DNA of 64,000 nt from Cryomorphaceae bacterium BACL7 MAG-120322-bin74 (GCA_001438205.1 LICG01000006.1:1-64000); one strand, 5' to 3'; shown: positions 28,868-37,850, counted from the stretch's first letter. Program-made: numbers and translations. The notes: generated by a model not told the origin, from the letters alone.

Positions 28868-28965
28868 CAAGGTAAAAAGGTAAGCTTTGGGATGGGATAT
28901 GTCCCTCCACATTGATCTGGACAAAGCTATTTATATGACGTGGAAGTCCCATTGAGTACACAAAA

Positions 28966-28989
28966 CCCCTCACACTTTCGTGCGAGGGG
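28966..28989 (-). terminator. Strong terminator hairpin downstream of tRNA-Ala
   Basis: On the minus strand CCCCTCGCAC pairs with GTGTGAGGGG (one G-T pair) around a GAAA tetraloop, followed by TTTT. It lies 13 bases after the tRNA 3' end. Confidence 0.8.
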
Positions 28990-29002
28990 TTGGTTGTTTA
29001 CG

Positions 29003-29076
<74 letters not shown>

Positions 29077-29103
29077 AAGTGGACGGCAAATATAGGCCAA
29101 AAC

Positions 29104-31179
29104 TCAATTCAAGGCATAGGACAACTGCAGGGTCACGCTGCGCGGCTCGGCCAATAATGCGGGGCGGGGCGAAGCTAAACGGTTCAATGCATTTAACAGG
29201 CCCATCTGTAGACTGAGGCGTTCGGTCAATTGGGCCCCAAAACGGAGATCGACAAAAAGATCCCCCTTATTTAGCTGGTATCGAGAGGCCGCCACACCCG
29301 GCACAAAAATGGCAATCAATGGATCCGTGAAGATGCCGTCAATATTGGACATAAAGGAATTATAACGGATGCTTGTGCCTAAACGCAACTTCTTATATTG
29401 TGCCTGCAGGTCCCCCTTGGCGGTGTGCACATAGCGGTATTTAAGCAATTGTTTGCTTGGGTCTAAAGACGTGCTATTATAGGAGAGCGCTAGGCCATCT
29501 GCATCTTGCGCATACACAAAGCTGGGATCAAGGGCTAGGGGTTGTGCATAGGTATACCCCGCCATGGCTTGCAACTGTATTGGGCCTAGTTGCGCTTGTG
29601 CCCCAGAAGTCCATTCTACGCCTGCAATACGCGTGGGACCGACATTCATAGAGGTAAAACCGTAATTGGCCAGGGTGGTCCCTGCTACATTGCCCCATTT
29701 CCCAAAGGTGAATTCTAGCATATCTGCAAATTCCGTCAAGAAAAATGCCACATCTACATAGCCTTGGGTCCTGCCGGACTTCCAAAGTTGTTTCAGTCCA
29801 AGCTCCGTCGTCCATCCCGATTCGGGGCGCACTTGGATATTTGGGAATACTTGCAATGCCCCCGCTGCCGATGCGCTAAAACGTTCTGCAATAGAGGGGA
29901 ATCGATAGCCTTGCGCCCAGGAGGCGCGCGCATGTAAGCCCTGGTTAATGGCCCCATGCAGCCCCGCACGCAAAACAGGTTTGGCCGCCTTCAAGCCATC
30001 TACAGAAAAGGACTCCCAACGAATGCCCAACGTAGCATCCCATCGGGTTCTTTTCAAGTCTGCCTGAGCAAAAACCGCTTGGTTGGTAGATGCATGGGCT
30101 CCACTGAACAACGGACTGTTCATGGTACTCCCAATCCAAAGCGCCCCAGCCGTATAGGTGATTCCCTTTGACCCAAAATGTTGCAGTAAGTATTCCGTAT
30201 GAAGGGACTGGCCCTCATTACTATAATCGTTGCTGTCCAAGCCCGATTGGTTGGTGTAGCCCATAGCGCGCACGCGAAGCGAATGAAGGGTTCGGTTTTG
30301 ACGGTACTTTACGTGACCTGTCAATGCACCCAGCTGAGATTGGGTGAGGGTGGCAGAGGAATCCAAAGGGGTATACCCATAGCGGTAATCTTCCCAAATC
30401 AAGGAAGAACTTCGGTCCGAAAGCCACACCTGGCCCTGAAGGCCCACTTCGAGCCGGGAAGAAGGTTTGTACCGGTATTTTACATGAAGACGGGACGATT
30501 GATCCCCGACCAAATACTGGTAGCCCTGATCGCCAAACAGTTGGCCATGCACCACAAGGCCATGTTGCTTTTTCTTTCCATAGCTATCCGAGAGGGCAAA
30601 GCGGAGCGCGCCGCGCCCACGTGGCTTCTCCCACCATCCCAGGCTGGCTAGTTTGGGCTTATCAAACACTTCTGCCATGGTAGATACTCTTACACGAAGC
30701 TGGGTGCTTGGCTCCCAGGTGCGCAAGTGAATCACCCCATTTAATGCAGAACTGCCATAAAGGGACGACGAGGCGCCCTTGAGCACTTCTATTTGTTGCA
30801 CCGCTTCCATGGGCATGGCATTCCATAATACACCCCCAGCGTCAGGACTCAGGGCAGGCAAGTCATCTACCAACACAAGGACACGTGAGCCCGCACCAAG
30901 ACTCCATCCGCTCCCAGATCGAATATTGGCCTGACCATCTTGCAGCGTGACCCCAGGGGCCATCTGGATAACTTGCTCCACACGCGCATTGGCTTTTTCT
31001 TGCAAAACCCGAAGCGGGAGGACATCTACGCTGACCGTCGTATTTTCAAGCCGTTGTTCGGTGCGGTTGGCGGTGACGACCATCGCCTCCAACAAAACCG
31101 TTGAATCTTGCGGCAAGTCCAAGGGATTCGCCAGCACCAAACCATTCAATAACAAAGAAGTCCATCCAATCATCACCAT
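29104..31179 (-). CDS. TonB-dependent receptor, BtuB/FepA-like
   Basis: 691-residue outer-membrane receptor. The signal peptide is MVMIGWTSLLLNGLVLANP. A TonB-box-like segment is LLEAMVVTANRTEQ at about 30-43. The plug covers about 45-155 (RVLVLVDDLPALSPDAGG, then IEVLKGASSSLYGSSALNGV). The barrel ends in YALN with an aromatic residue near the terminus. It lacks the N-terminal Ig-like domain seen in SusC-type receptors, so it fits metal, vitamin or siderophore uptake better than polysaccharide uptake. ATG 31179 or 31173 is the start, or a GTG at 31182. It is divergent from the SDR gene with under 20 bases between. Confidence 0.87.
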   Translation of the reverse strand: MVMIGWTSLLLNGLVLANPLDLPQDSTVLLEAMVVTANRTEQRLENTTVSVDVLPLRVLQEKANARVEQVIQMAPGVTLQDGQANIRSGSGWSLGAGSRVLVLVDDLPALSPDAGGVLWNAMPMEAVQQIEVLKGASSSLYGSSALNGVIHLRTWEPSTQLRVRVSTMAEVFDKPKLASLGWWEKPRGRGALRFALSDSYGKKKQHGLVVHGQLFGDQGYQYLVGDQSSRLHVKYRYKPSSRLEVGLQGQVWLSDRSSSLIWEDYRYGYTPLDSSATLTQSQLGALTGHVKYRQNRTLHSLRVRAMGYTNQSGLDSNDYSNEGQSLHTEYLLQHFGSKGITYTAGALWIGSTMNSPLFSGAHASTNQAVFAQADLKRTRWDATLGIRWESFSVDGLKAAKPVLRAGLHGAINQGLHARASWAQGYRFPSIAERFSASAAGALQVFPNIQVRPESGWTTELGLKQLWKSGRTQGYVDVAFFLTEFADMLEFTFGKWGNVAGTTLANYGFTSMNVGPTRIAGVEWTSGAQAQLGPIQLQAMAGYTYAQPLALDPSFVYAQDADGLALSYNSTSLDPSKQLLKYRYVHTAKGDLQAQYKKLRLGTSIRYNSFMSNIDGIFTDPLIAIFVPGVAASRYQLNKGDLFVDLRFGAQLTERLSLQMGLLNALNRLASPRPALLAEPRSVTLQLSYALN

Positions 31180-31197
31180 CACATTATACCGAAAAGT

Positions 31198-31956
31198 ATG
31201 AAAACCATCTTAGTTACGGGCGCAAGTTCTGGATTTGGTGCAGCAACTGTTCAACGTTATGCCTCAGAAGGCTGGCGCGTTATTGCCTGGGCGCGCCGAA
31301 TGGACCGATTGACCGATTGGAAATCTTCTCTTTCCACAACACAACAGGCGCTTACATGGATTCAGGAAGTGGATGTGCGCGATCCAAAGGCCGTCACCTC
31401 CGCCATCGCATCACTCCCTGCCGAATTTTCAGATGTTGACCTCCTGATCAACAATGCTGGCCTTGCTGCAGGGAAAGATCCTGTGCATACCGCCAATCTG
31501 GATGACTGGGAGCGCATGATCGATACCAATCTCAAAGGCCTTTTGTACGTCACTCGGGCCATCAGTCCCAAAATGGTCGCGCGAAAAACAGGGCATATCA
31601 TCAACATTGGCAGCATTGCAGGGAAGGAAAGCTATCCCGAAGGCAATGCGTATAACGCCACCAAGTACGCCGTAGATGGCCTTACACGCAGTATGCGTAT
31701 GGATTTGGTGCATCATAACATCCGCGTGAGTCAAATTTGCCCGGGCATGGTAGAAACAGAATTTTCGGAAGTGCGCTTTCATGGAGATCAGCAAAAAGCA
31801 GCCTCTGTATATGCCCATATGGAGCCTTTACAAGCAGAAGACATAGCCGATCTTATTTGGTATATGTCCCAAGCCCCAGCCCATGTCAATATTGCAGATG
31901 TGTTAATTCTCCCTACGTCACAAGCCTCTGCAACCATTGTAGCCCGCCAATCTTAG
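31198..31956 (+). CDS. Short-chain dehydrogenase/reductase, YdfG-like
   Basis: 252-residue classical SDR. The cofactor motif is TGASSGFG at about 6-13, the NNAG motif follows (LINNAGLA near 82), the catalytic Ser is in NIGSIAG, and the YxxxK pair is in YNATKYAVDG near 150. The N-terminal RR near 35 suggests NADP preference. It resembles YdfG, which acts on 3-hydroxy acids and L-allo-threonine. It is divergent from the TonB receptor, with the two starts separated by 18 bases. Confidence 0.85.
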   Translation: MKTILVTGASSGFGAATVQRYASEGWRVIAWARRMDRLTDWKSSLSTTQQALTWIQEVDVRDPKAVTSAIASLPAEFSDVDLLINNAGLAAGKDPVHTANLDDWERMIDTNLKGLLYVTRAISPKMVARKTGHIINIGSIAGKESYPEGNAYNATKYAVDGLTRSMRMDLVHHNIRVSQICPGMVETEFSEVRFHGDQQKAASVYAHMEPLQAEDIADLIWYMSQAPAHVNIADVLILPTSQASATIVARQS

Positions 31957-32077
31957 GGAAAACACGCCTTCTTTGGCTTTGTGAATTCATTCGTTTTGTT
32001 AGGCATATGCTTTATGGGTAAAGGTTTTCAGCCGCGTAGCATGTGTACCCCCTTTATACCGGATAGCCCGCTTGATT

Positions 32078-32092
32078 GGGCCAAATTGGCCC
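32078..32092. promoter_or_regulatory. Perfect dyad GGGCCAA-A-TTGGCCC abutting dprA start
   Basis: A 15-base palindrome with seven-base arms and one central A ends one base before the dprA ATG. Arms extend to ten bases with one mismatch if ATT and CAT are included. No TAnnTTTG box was found for dprA. This could be an operator or a short RNA hairpin covering the start. Confidence 0.35.
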
Positions 32093-32093
32093 C

Positions 32094-33161
32094 ATGAAAC
32101 CTACCCCCTATGCCCTAACCCTCAGTTTAGCCCCAGGGATTGGGCCCGTCAAGGCGCGCCTCTTACAAGAAGCCTATCCCGAGGCCGAAGCCCTTTTTGA
32201 AGCCCCTGCCCCTGATGCCACTTGGCCCAGCTTGAGCGAATGGAAAGCCTATGCGCAAAAGGCCAGTCAATTACTCGAAAAGCAAGCAGAAGCTAATATT
32301 GCCGCACTGCATATTCATGATCCAGCCTACCCTGAACGTCTGCGGCACATCCCAGATGCCCCTATTTTACTCTTTGTGAAGGGGCATATGACTGAAAACG
32401 ATTCAAAGTGCTTGGCGGTTGTGGGCACGCGTGACCCAACGCCCTTAGGTATTCGGCATGCAAAAAGTTGGGTAGAGGCCATGCAACCCTATCATTGCAC
32501 CATTGTCAGTGGCCTTGCCCGTGGCATAGATGCCCACGCCCACCATACTGCCTTGCATGCTGGACTCCCTACGTGGGCGGTCCTAGCGCACGGCCTTCAT
32601 ACCGTCCATCCGGCACATAACCGTATGTTGGCAGAACGCATCCTCCATTCTGGCGGTTGCTGGATATCGGAGGCTCCATACGGTGTAGCCCCTTACCCCG
32701 GGGCCTATCCTCGAAGGAATCGATTGATTGCAGGCTTATCTGATGGGGTATTGGTTATTGAGGCCGCCATTAAATCAGGCGCCGGCATCACAGCCCATCT
32801 AGGACATCAATATAACCGTGAGGTATTTGCCTTACCCGGAAGGATAGAGGATGTGCGCAGCCAAGGTTGCTTGGATCTTATTCAAAGGCATGTGGCACAA
32901 TTGGTGACAGCCCCAAACCAAATAACACAAGCACTAGGCTGGTCCCAGGTTATGCCCACAGCCGTCAATTTGGACCAATGGCCTGAAGATCACCGCAAAA
33001 TATGGCAGGCCCTTGCCCCCGAAGCCCTGCGCCCAACCGCGCTCTCCGAAGCAACTGGCATCAGCGCAACCCGATGCCTTGCCATTCTTGCAGAACTACT
33101 TTGGACGGGGGACATCAAGGTTTCACACGGATGGTACGCGCAGAATCAAAAGAGGGATTAA
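32094..33161 (+). CDS. dprA: DNA-processing protein DprA
   Basis: 355-residue single-strand-DNA-binding protein that loads RecA on incoming DNA in natural transformation. The Rossmann core holds VGTRDPTPLG, SGLARGIDAHAHH near residue 139, LAHGLHTVHPAHN, and RRNRLIAGLSDGVLVIEA near 215, all DprA signatures. An N-terminal helix-hairpin-helix-like part (LSLAPGIGPVKARLL) and a C-terminal winged-helix part (DHRKIWQAL...SEATGI) complete the architecture. ATG 32094 gives the natural N-terminus. The stop overlaps the stop of the opposing small acidic gene. Confidence 0.93.
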   Translation: MKPTPYALTLSLAPGIGPVKARLLQEAYPEAEALFEAPAPDATWPSLSEWKAYAQKASQLLEKQAEANIAALHIHDPAYPERLRHIPDAPILLFVKGHMTENDSKCLAVVGTRDPTPLGIRHAKSWVEAMQPYHCTIVSGLARGIDAHAHHTALHAGLPTWAVLAHGLHTVHPAHNRMLAERILHSGGCWISEAPYGVAPYPGAYPRRNRLIAGLSDGVLVIEAAIKSGAGITAHLGHQYNREVFALPGRIEDVRSQGCLDLIQRHVAQLVTAPNQITQALGWSQVMPTAVNLDQWPEDHRKIWQALAPEALRPTALSEATGISATRCLAILAELLWTGDIKVSHGWYAQNQKRD

Positions 33162-33457
33162 TCCTCCTCTTCCACAACGGTGTCTGCTTCTGGCGCAGCA
33201 TCATCTTCTACGGCCACTTCTTGGTCGTCATCTTCTTCCAAGAATGCCTGTGCTTTGCGCTCTAACTCGACTGATACCTTAAACAGATATTTGGTGGTTT
33301 CCGTCTCCAAAGGAATGGTTCGGACGGTCTTCCCCTCACTGTTTTTGTACGTAATCATGTCATCCGGATCAAATCCTTCGGGATATTTATCCGTGAGGAT
33401 TTGGAGTTGTTCCGGTGTGATGTTTCGATAATCAACGATCAAACGCTGTTTTTCCAT
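33158..33457 (-). CDS. Small acidic conserved protein, unknown
   Basis: 99 residues. The N-terminal 60 residues are ordered (MEKQRLIVDYRNITPEQLQI, then KYPEGFDPDDMITYKNSEGK). The last about 25 are almost all acidic (EEDDDQEVAVEDDAAPEAD). Similar Bacteroidota proteins are sometimes labelled DNA primase, but I see no primase motif and do not endorse that. It follows the DHS-like gene by seven bases and is the last gene of the speA operon. Start ATG 33457 is chosen because an upstream extension would overlap the DHS-like gene. The stop shares the bases TTAA with the dprA stop. Confidence 0.8.
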   Translation of the reverse strand: MEKQRLIVDYRNITPEQLQILTDKYPEGFDPDDMITYKNSEGKTVRTIPLETETTKYLFKVSVELERKAQAFLEEDDDQEVAVEDDAAPEADTVVEEED

Positions 33458-33464
33458 GAAGCTT

Positions 33465-34460
33465 TTACCATTTAAGTACCCAAGCGAAAATAAGCGGTGC
33501 AACGATAGTTGCATCCGACTCAACAATAAATTTTGGTGTATCCGCATCTAGCTTGCCCCAAGTGATTTTTTCATTGGGTACAGCGCCAGAATAGGAGCCG
33601 TATGAAGTGGTCGAATCCGAGATTTGACAGAAATAGCCCCAGAAGGGAATGTCCTCCATTTCCATGTCTTGATACAACATGGGTACAACGCAAATAGGAA
33701 AGTCCCCTGCAATACCTCCACCGATTTGGAAGAAGCCTACGCTTGGCGCAGTGGGGTTTTGCGGATTGCGGCAATTCTTGACATACCAGTCGGCCAAGTA
33801 GCCCATGTATTCAATGCCCGACTTCATGGTGCTAGCCTGAAGTTCATTTTTGATGCAATAACTCGCAAAGATATTGCCCATAGTGCTATCCTCCCAACCT
33901 GGGACAATGATGGGAAGGTTGCGTTCCGCTGCCGCCAACATCCATGAGTTTGCAGGATTCACAGCCTCATCATATTCTGCAGCAAATTCGGGTAAGCCCA
34001 TCATTTGATACATATACTCATGCGGAAAGTAGCGCTCTCCTTTGGCTTCCGCGCGTGACCAACAACCATGAATATGATGTTGCAATTTGCGGAAAGCTTC
34101 TTCTTCTGGAATACACGTATCCGTCACGCGGTTCAGGCCCGCATCCAACAAGGCCCGTTCATCCTCTGGGGTAAGATCGCGGTAGTTGGGAACGCGCTTG
34201 TAATGGCTGTGCGCCACCAGATTCATCAAGTCTTCTTCGAGGTTGGCCCCTGTGCATGAAATGATGTCAATTTTCCCTTGACGAATCATCTCTGCCAATG
34301 AACGCCCAAGCTCAGCAGTGGACATAGCTCCGGCCAATGTGACCATCATTTTCCCGCCCGCTGTTACATGTGATTCGTAGCCTTTAGCTGCATCCATCAA
34401 GGCTGCTGCATTAAAGTGCTTATAATGAGAGTCTATAAAATTGGATATCGGACCACGCAT
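33465..34460 (-). CDS. Deoxyhypusine-synthase-like protein
   Basis: 331-residue NAD-dependent enzyme of the deoxyhypusine synthase fold. The nucleotide-binding segment GGGIAGDFPICVVP is near residues 245-258, and the lysine region SDSTTSYGSYSGAVP with ITWGKLD keeps the Lys (about 301) equivalent to the DHS active-site lysine. Bacteria lack eIF5A, the eukaryotic DHS substrate. Related bacterial enzymes include homospermidine synthases, and the gene follows arginine decarboxylase by 54 bases, so a polyamine substrate is likely. The exact reaction is inferred. Confidence 0.85.
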   Translation of the reverse strand: MRGPISNFIDSHYKHFNAAALMDAAKGYESHVTAGGKMMVTLAGAMSTAELGRSLAEMIRQGKIDIISCTGANLEEDLMNLVAHSHYKRVPNYRDLTPEDERALLDAGLNRVTDTCIPEEEAFRKLQHHIHGCWSRAEAKGERYFPHEYMYQMMGLPEFAAEYDEAVNPANSWMLAAAERNLPIIVPGWEDSTMGNIFASYCIKNELQASTMKSGIEYMGYLADWYVKNCRNPQNPTAPSVGFFQIGGGIAGDFPICVVPMLYQDMEMEDIPFWGYFCQISDSTTSYGSYSGAVPNEKITWGKLDADTPKFIVESDATIVAPLIFAWVLKW

Positions 34461-34514
34461 GGGAGTGAGAATTAAAAGAGCAAATTAAATACAGAATGTT
34501 TTGTCAAAGGGCCA

Positions 34515-35918
34515 TTAATAGCCCAAAATTTTGAGCATGCTTTTATAGGATTGCTCTTTTGCAAACAAACGGGTGTTCCAATCCCCGCCTTCATCACGCG
34601 AAATAACGACATGCTTTGGCGCTGGAATCAGACAGTGCTGCAATCCGCCATAACCCGAAATACTCTCTTGGTAAGCGCCTGTATTAAAGAATCCTATGTA
34701 CTGCGTAGGGGCCTCTAATTTGAACTTTGGCAAAAAGATGGCGTTGGAGTGCTGCTCAGAATTGTAATAGTCATCAGAGTCGCAGGTCAAACCACCTAAG
34801 AGCACGCGTTCATAATCGCTTTCCCAATGATTGATGGCCAACATAATAAATCGCTTGTTGATGGCCCATGCATCAGGCAGGGTGGTCATAAAACTGGAAT
34901 CAATCATATACCATTTTTCACGGTCGTTTTGCTTCTTCTCCCCCATAATGGAATAGAATGTCGCACCACTTTCACCCACAGTGAAACTTCCGAACTCTGT
35001 GAAGATGTGTGGCTCGGGTATCCCGGCTTGCGCACATTGGTTTTTAATCTGGGCAATGATCTCTTCCGCCATGTATTCATAGTCATAAGAGAAGCTCAGG
35101 CTATTCTTGATTGGGAAGCCCCCACCGATATTCAGCGAATCCAAAGTGGGACAAATCTTCTTCAATTGAATGTACACATTGACACATTTAAGCAGCTCAT
35201 TCCAGTAATATGCCGTGTCGTTGATGCCGGTATTGATAAAGAAGTGAAGCATCTTAAGCTCTACATTCTCTTGGTCCATCAAATAGTTCTTATACATCGG
35301 AAGGACATCTTTATAGGAAATGCCTAATCGCGACGTATAAAACTCAAACTTGGGCTCTTCTTCTGCCGCAATGCGGATGCCAATTTTCATTGGGCCTTTT
35401 CCTTTGTGGATCTGGTCAATGAGCATGGGTAATTCTTCTTTGTTGTCCATGACGGGGATAACATTGGTCCATCCTTCATTGATCAAACGGGCAATGTTTT
35501 CAAGGTATTGGGCACGTTTATACCCATTACACACAACAAATTGATCCTTGGTAATCTTACCCTCCTCTTCCAAGGCCTCAATCAAATTGATGTCAAAGGC
35601 TGATGACGTTTCGAGGTGGATGTTATTTTTTAACGCCTCTTCCATCACAAACTGGAAGTGAGAACTCTTTGTACAATAGCAAAAGTGATAACTGCCCTGA
35701 TAGTCCACTTTGGCCATAGCCACATTGAACATGCGCTTGGCGCGTTGAATATTCTCTGATATTTTTGGCAAGTACGTCACCTTAAGCGGCGTGCCATATT
35801 GCTTGATCAATTCCATAAGGGGAATGTCATGCCAGTGCAATTGATCCTCTTCCACATAGAATTCTTCCTGGGGAAAATCAAAGGTCTGTTCGATTAGGTC
35901 AACGTACTTGTTCTTCAT
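34515..35918 (-). CDS. speA: Biosynthetic arginine decarboxylase, Bacteroidota type
   Basis: 467-residue fold-III PLP enzyme making agmatine from arginine; much shorter than the E. coli type (about 630). The PLP Lys is in FCYCTKSSHF at about 82, the Gly-rich phosphate-binding loop is LNIGGGFP, and the substrate-side Cys/Asp pair is in LGGLTCDSDDYY. A conserved aromatic stretch is YIGFFNTGAYQES. The gene leads an operon: DHS-like enzyme 54 bases later, then the acidic small protein. A TACATTTG box lies 23 bases upstream. Diaminopimelate or ornithine decarboxylase are less likely given the Tyr/Trp-rich insert and length. Confidence 0.88.
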   Translation of the reverse strand: MKNKYVDLIEQTFDFPQEEFYVEEDQLHWHDIPLMELIKQYGTPLKVTYLPKISENIQRAKRMFNVAMAKVDYQGSYHFCYCTKSSHFQFVMEEALKNNIHLETSSAFDINLIEALEEEGKITKDQFVVCNGYKRAQYLENIARLINEGWTNVIPVMDNKEELPMLIDQIHKGKGPMKIGIRIAAEEEPKFEFYTSRLGISYKDVLPMYKNYLMDQENVELKMLHFFINTGINDTAYYWNELLKCVNVYIQLKKICPTLDSLNIGGGFPIKNSLSFSYDYEYMAEEIIAQIKNQCAQAGIPEPHIFTEFGSFTVGESGATFYSIMGEKKQNDREKWYMIDSSFMTTLPDAWAINKRFIMLAINHWESDYERVLLGGLTCDSDDYYNSEQHSNAIFLPKFKLEAPTQYIGFFNTGAYQESISGYGGLQHCLIPAPKHVVISRDEGGDWNTRLFAKEQSYKSMLKILGY

Positions 35919-35941
35919 CGGGTTACATTTAAAACGGGAGG

Positions 35942-35949
35942 CAAATGTA
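35942..35949 (-). promoter_or_regulatory. -7 promoter box TACATTTG of speA operon
   Basis: Exact TAnnTTTG match 23 bases upstream of the speA ATG at 35918, giving a short leader of about 19 bases. Confidence 0.55.
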
Positions 35950-35987
35950 ATCCGGCTGAGATGGATTGCTTAAAAATTTTACATGTA

Positions 35988-36027
35988 ACGCAGTTGGATT
36001 AGGCTATTTTCTAGCATCCAACTGCGT
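35988..36027. other. Orphan hairpin with 12-bp perfect stem in a gene-free stretch
   Basis: ACGCAGTTGGAT (35988-35999) is the exact inverse of ATCCAACTGCGT (36016-36027), and inside it GCTA (36003-36006) pairs with TAGC (36012-36015). The plus strand continues GGTTATTATTTTA. No gene ends here on either strand, since it lies between divergent speA and sulP. It could terminate an unseen small RNA or be a protein-binding or attenuator element. Confidence 0.5.
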
Positions 36028-36365
36028 GGTTATTATTTTAATGCTTGATTTTCAGTAGGTTATATATATTTATCTTCAGCAGCCTCTTGCAAATTCATCT
36101 ATTTCTTTCTAGAGCAAGCCAAGTAGTTCATCCACCTTGAACGCAAAGTGGCCTATTCCTTTGATCCTTGGATTTCAGACGCTGACCCGATGCCCCTTTG
36201 TTTCATGTATCGTGTGTTCCACTGAACACACTTCTTCCTCGTGAACAAGAACATTTTATCACAAGGGCCGTTAAAGCCTTCAACTTATCCAAAATCTGCT
36301 GAGATATCTTATCTGAAGACTCCTTAAGGCACACTATTTGTTAAGCATACCTAAATTTTATTTCC
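36028..36365. other. Gene-free AT-rich spacer
   Basis: Including the hairpin above and the speA promoter, bases 35919-36365 (447) hold no credible gene on either strand. I see a second hairpin at 36212-36231 and a near-consensus box TAAATTTT at 36352-36359, six bases before the SulP start. No repeats, tRNA or open frame with coding character were found. Confidence 0.5.
36212..36231. other. Second hairpin, 8-bp stem with tetraloop
   Basis: GTGTGTTC (36212-36219), loop CACT, then GAACACAC (36224-36231), followed on the plus strand by TTCTTCCTC. Terminator-like shape with a pyrimidine tail, but no known gene ends here. It lies about 185 bases after the first orphan hairpin. Confidence 0.35.
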
Positions 36366-37850
36366 ATGTTTGACCACATACGCCAAAGTATCCCCAGTTC
36401 TATTGTTGTCTTTTTAGTTGCTCTGCCGTTATGTTTGGGCATCGCGCTTGGCTCTGGCGCACCCCTTATTTCGGGAATTATCGCCGGCGTTGTTGGGGGT
36501 ATTGTGGTAGGTAGCATTAGCGGGTCCCACCTAAGTGTGAGTGGGCCAGCGGCTGGATTAATTGCGATTGTAGTGGCAGCTATAGGCGACTTGGGCGGCT
36601 TTGACACCTTCCTTCTTGCTGTTGTTATTGCCGGGATCATGCAAATTTTGTTTGGCATTCTGCGCATGGGCATCGTCGGACATTACATCCCCAATACCGT
36701 CATCAAAGGCATGATGGCCGCCATTGGCCTAATCCTTATCCTCAAGCAAATCCCACACCTAGTTGGGTATGACGTCGACTTTATGGGAGATGAAGGATTC
36801 TGGCAACGCGCGAATGAACATACTTTTAGTGCGGTGCAGCACGCGCTAGGTACTCTAACCCTCGGGCCAACCCTCGTGGGATTGTTTTGTCTTGGCTTGC
36901 TCATTTTGGCACAGAGGCTGAAATACCATGCGTTTTCTATCTCCAAGTTTCTCCCAGCCCCATTGATGGTGGTTTTATTGGGCACCCTAGCTAGCCTTGG
37001 GCTCGCATCGATCAATCCAGATTGGGCCATTCTAGCTGAACACCGCGTCCAACTTCCCAATTGGCAAGAGGGCCTAACCTTCCCGAATTTCAATGCAATC
37101 GGAAACCTGGATGTTTGGGTAGTAGCCTTAACCATCGCCATTATTGCAAGCCTAGAAACACTGCTATGCATTGAAGCTGCAGATAAACTGGACCCTATAA
37201 AGAGAGTAACGCCCACCAACCGCGAGCTCATTGCGCAAGGCGTGGGCAACAGTGTTTCAGGTTTACTGGGCGGGTTGCCTATTACCTCGGTCATCGTGCG
37301 CACTTCGGCCAATGCACAAATGGGCGCAAAGCACAAATCAAGTGCCATTTTACATGGTTTTATTCTTGGCGGTTCTGTGATTGGCGCAACTGCGTTACTC
37401 AACCAAATACCCCTATCTGTACTTGCCGCTATTCTCATTATGACAGGGTATAAACTCATCTCCCCAACCGTCATCCGCAGCGTGGTAGAAAAGGGATATA
37501 TGCAATGGGTGCCTTTTGTCATTACCGTGGTGGCCATTCTTTTATCTGACCTCTTAAAAGGCATTGCCCTGGGTTTGGTTATCTCCTTGATCTTTATTGC
37601 TGTAACAGATTTTAAAAGCAATATTTCTTTTGACCACAAAGACGATCTCTACATCTTCACTTTGCGCCGTGTAGTGACCTACTTGAGCAAGGGTCAGCTA
37701 AAGTTCCGCTTAGAGCGTATCCCAGAGGGGGCAACGTTGCATTTGAACTATACCGAATGTGAATTCCTAGATGCTGACATCGAAGAAGTTATTGCTGATT
37801 TCCTCAAACATTCTGGCTTTAAAAACATAACAGTGAAGGAAATCCGCTAA
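36366..37850 (+). CDS. SulP-family anion transporter
   Basis: 494-residue transporter. The N-terminal helices carry ALPLCLGIALGSGAPLISGI and the SulP-like GSHLSVSGPAAGL near residue 55, which line the anion site. The C-terminal about 85 residues (from DFKSNISFDHKDD) look like a STAS domain. Family substrates are sulfate, bicarbonate, molybdate and dicarboxylates. The SVSGPAAG sequence is frequent in the bicarbonate-type branch, but no carbonic anhydrase gene adjoins to confirm. A near-consensus -7 box six bases before the ATG hints at a very short leader. It is followed by typA with its own promoter. Confidence 0.88.
   Translation: MFDHIRQSIPSSIVVFLVALPLCLGIALGSGAPLISGIIAGVVGGIVVGSISGSHLSVSGPAAGLIAIVVAAIGDLGGFDTFLLAVVIAGIMQILFGILRMGIVGHYIPNTVIKGMMAAIGLILILKQIPHLVGYDVDFMGDEGFWQRANEHTFSAVQHALGTLTLGPTLVGLFCLGLLILAQRLKYHAFSISKFLPAPLMVVLLGTLASLGLASINPDWAILAEHRVQLPNWQEGLTFPNFNAIGNLDVWVVALTIAIIASLETLLCIEAADKLDPIKRVTPTNRELIAQGVGNSVSGLLGGLPITSVIVRTSANAQMGAKHKSSAILHGFILGGSVIGATALLNQIPLSVLAAILIMTGYKLISPTVIRSVVEKGYMQWVPFVITVVAILLSDLLKGIALGLVISLIFIAVTDFKSNISFDHKDDLYIFTLRRVVTYLSKGQLKFRLERIPEGATLHLNYTECEFLDADIEEVIADFLKHSGFKNITVKEIR

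Noticed and set aside
28868-28960. Possible small gene or RNA between the symporter and the tRNA terminator
   Set aside because: No open frame with a plausible start and no strong stem other than the tRNA terminator was seen.
36683-37639. 318-codon minus-strand frame inside the SulP gene
   Set aside because: Composition (Met/Arg/Thr-rich) is that of an antisense frame of a membrane protein gene; the plus strand is clearly SulP.
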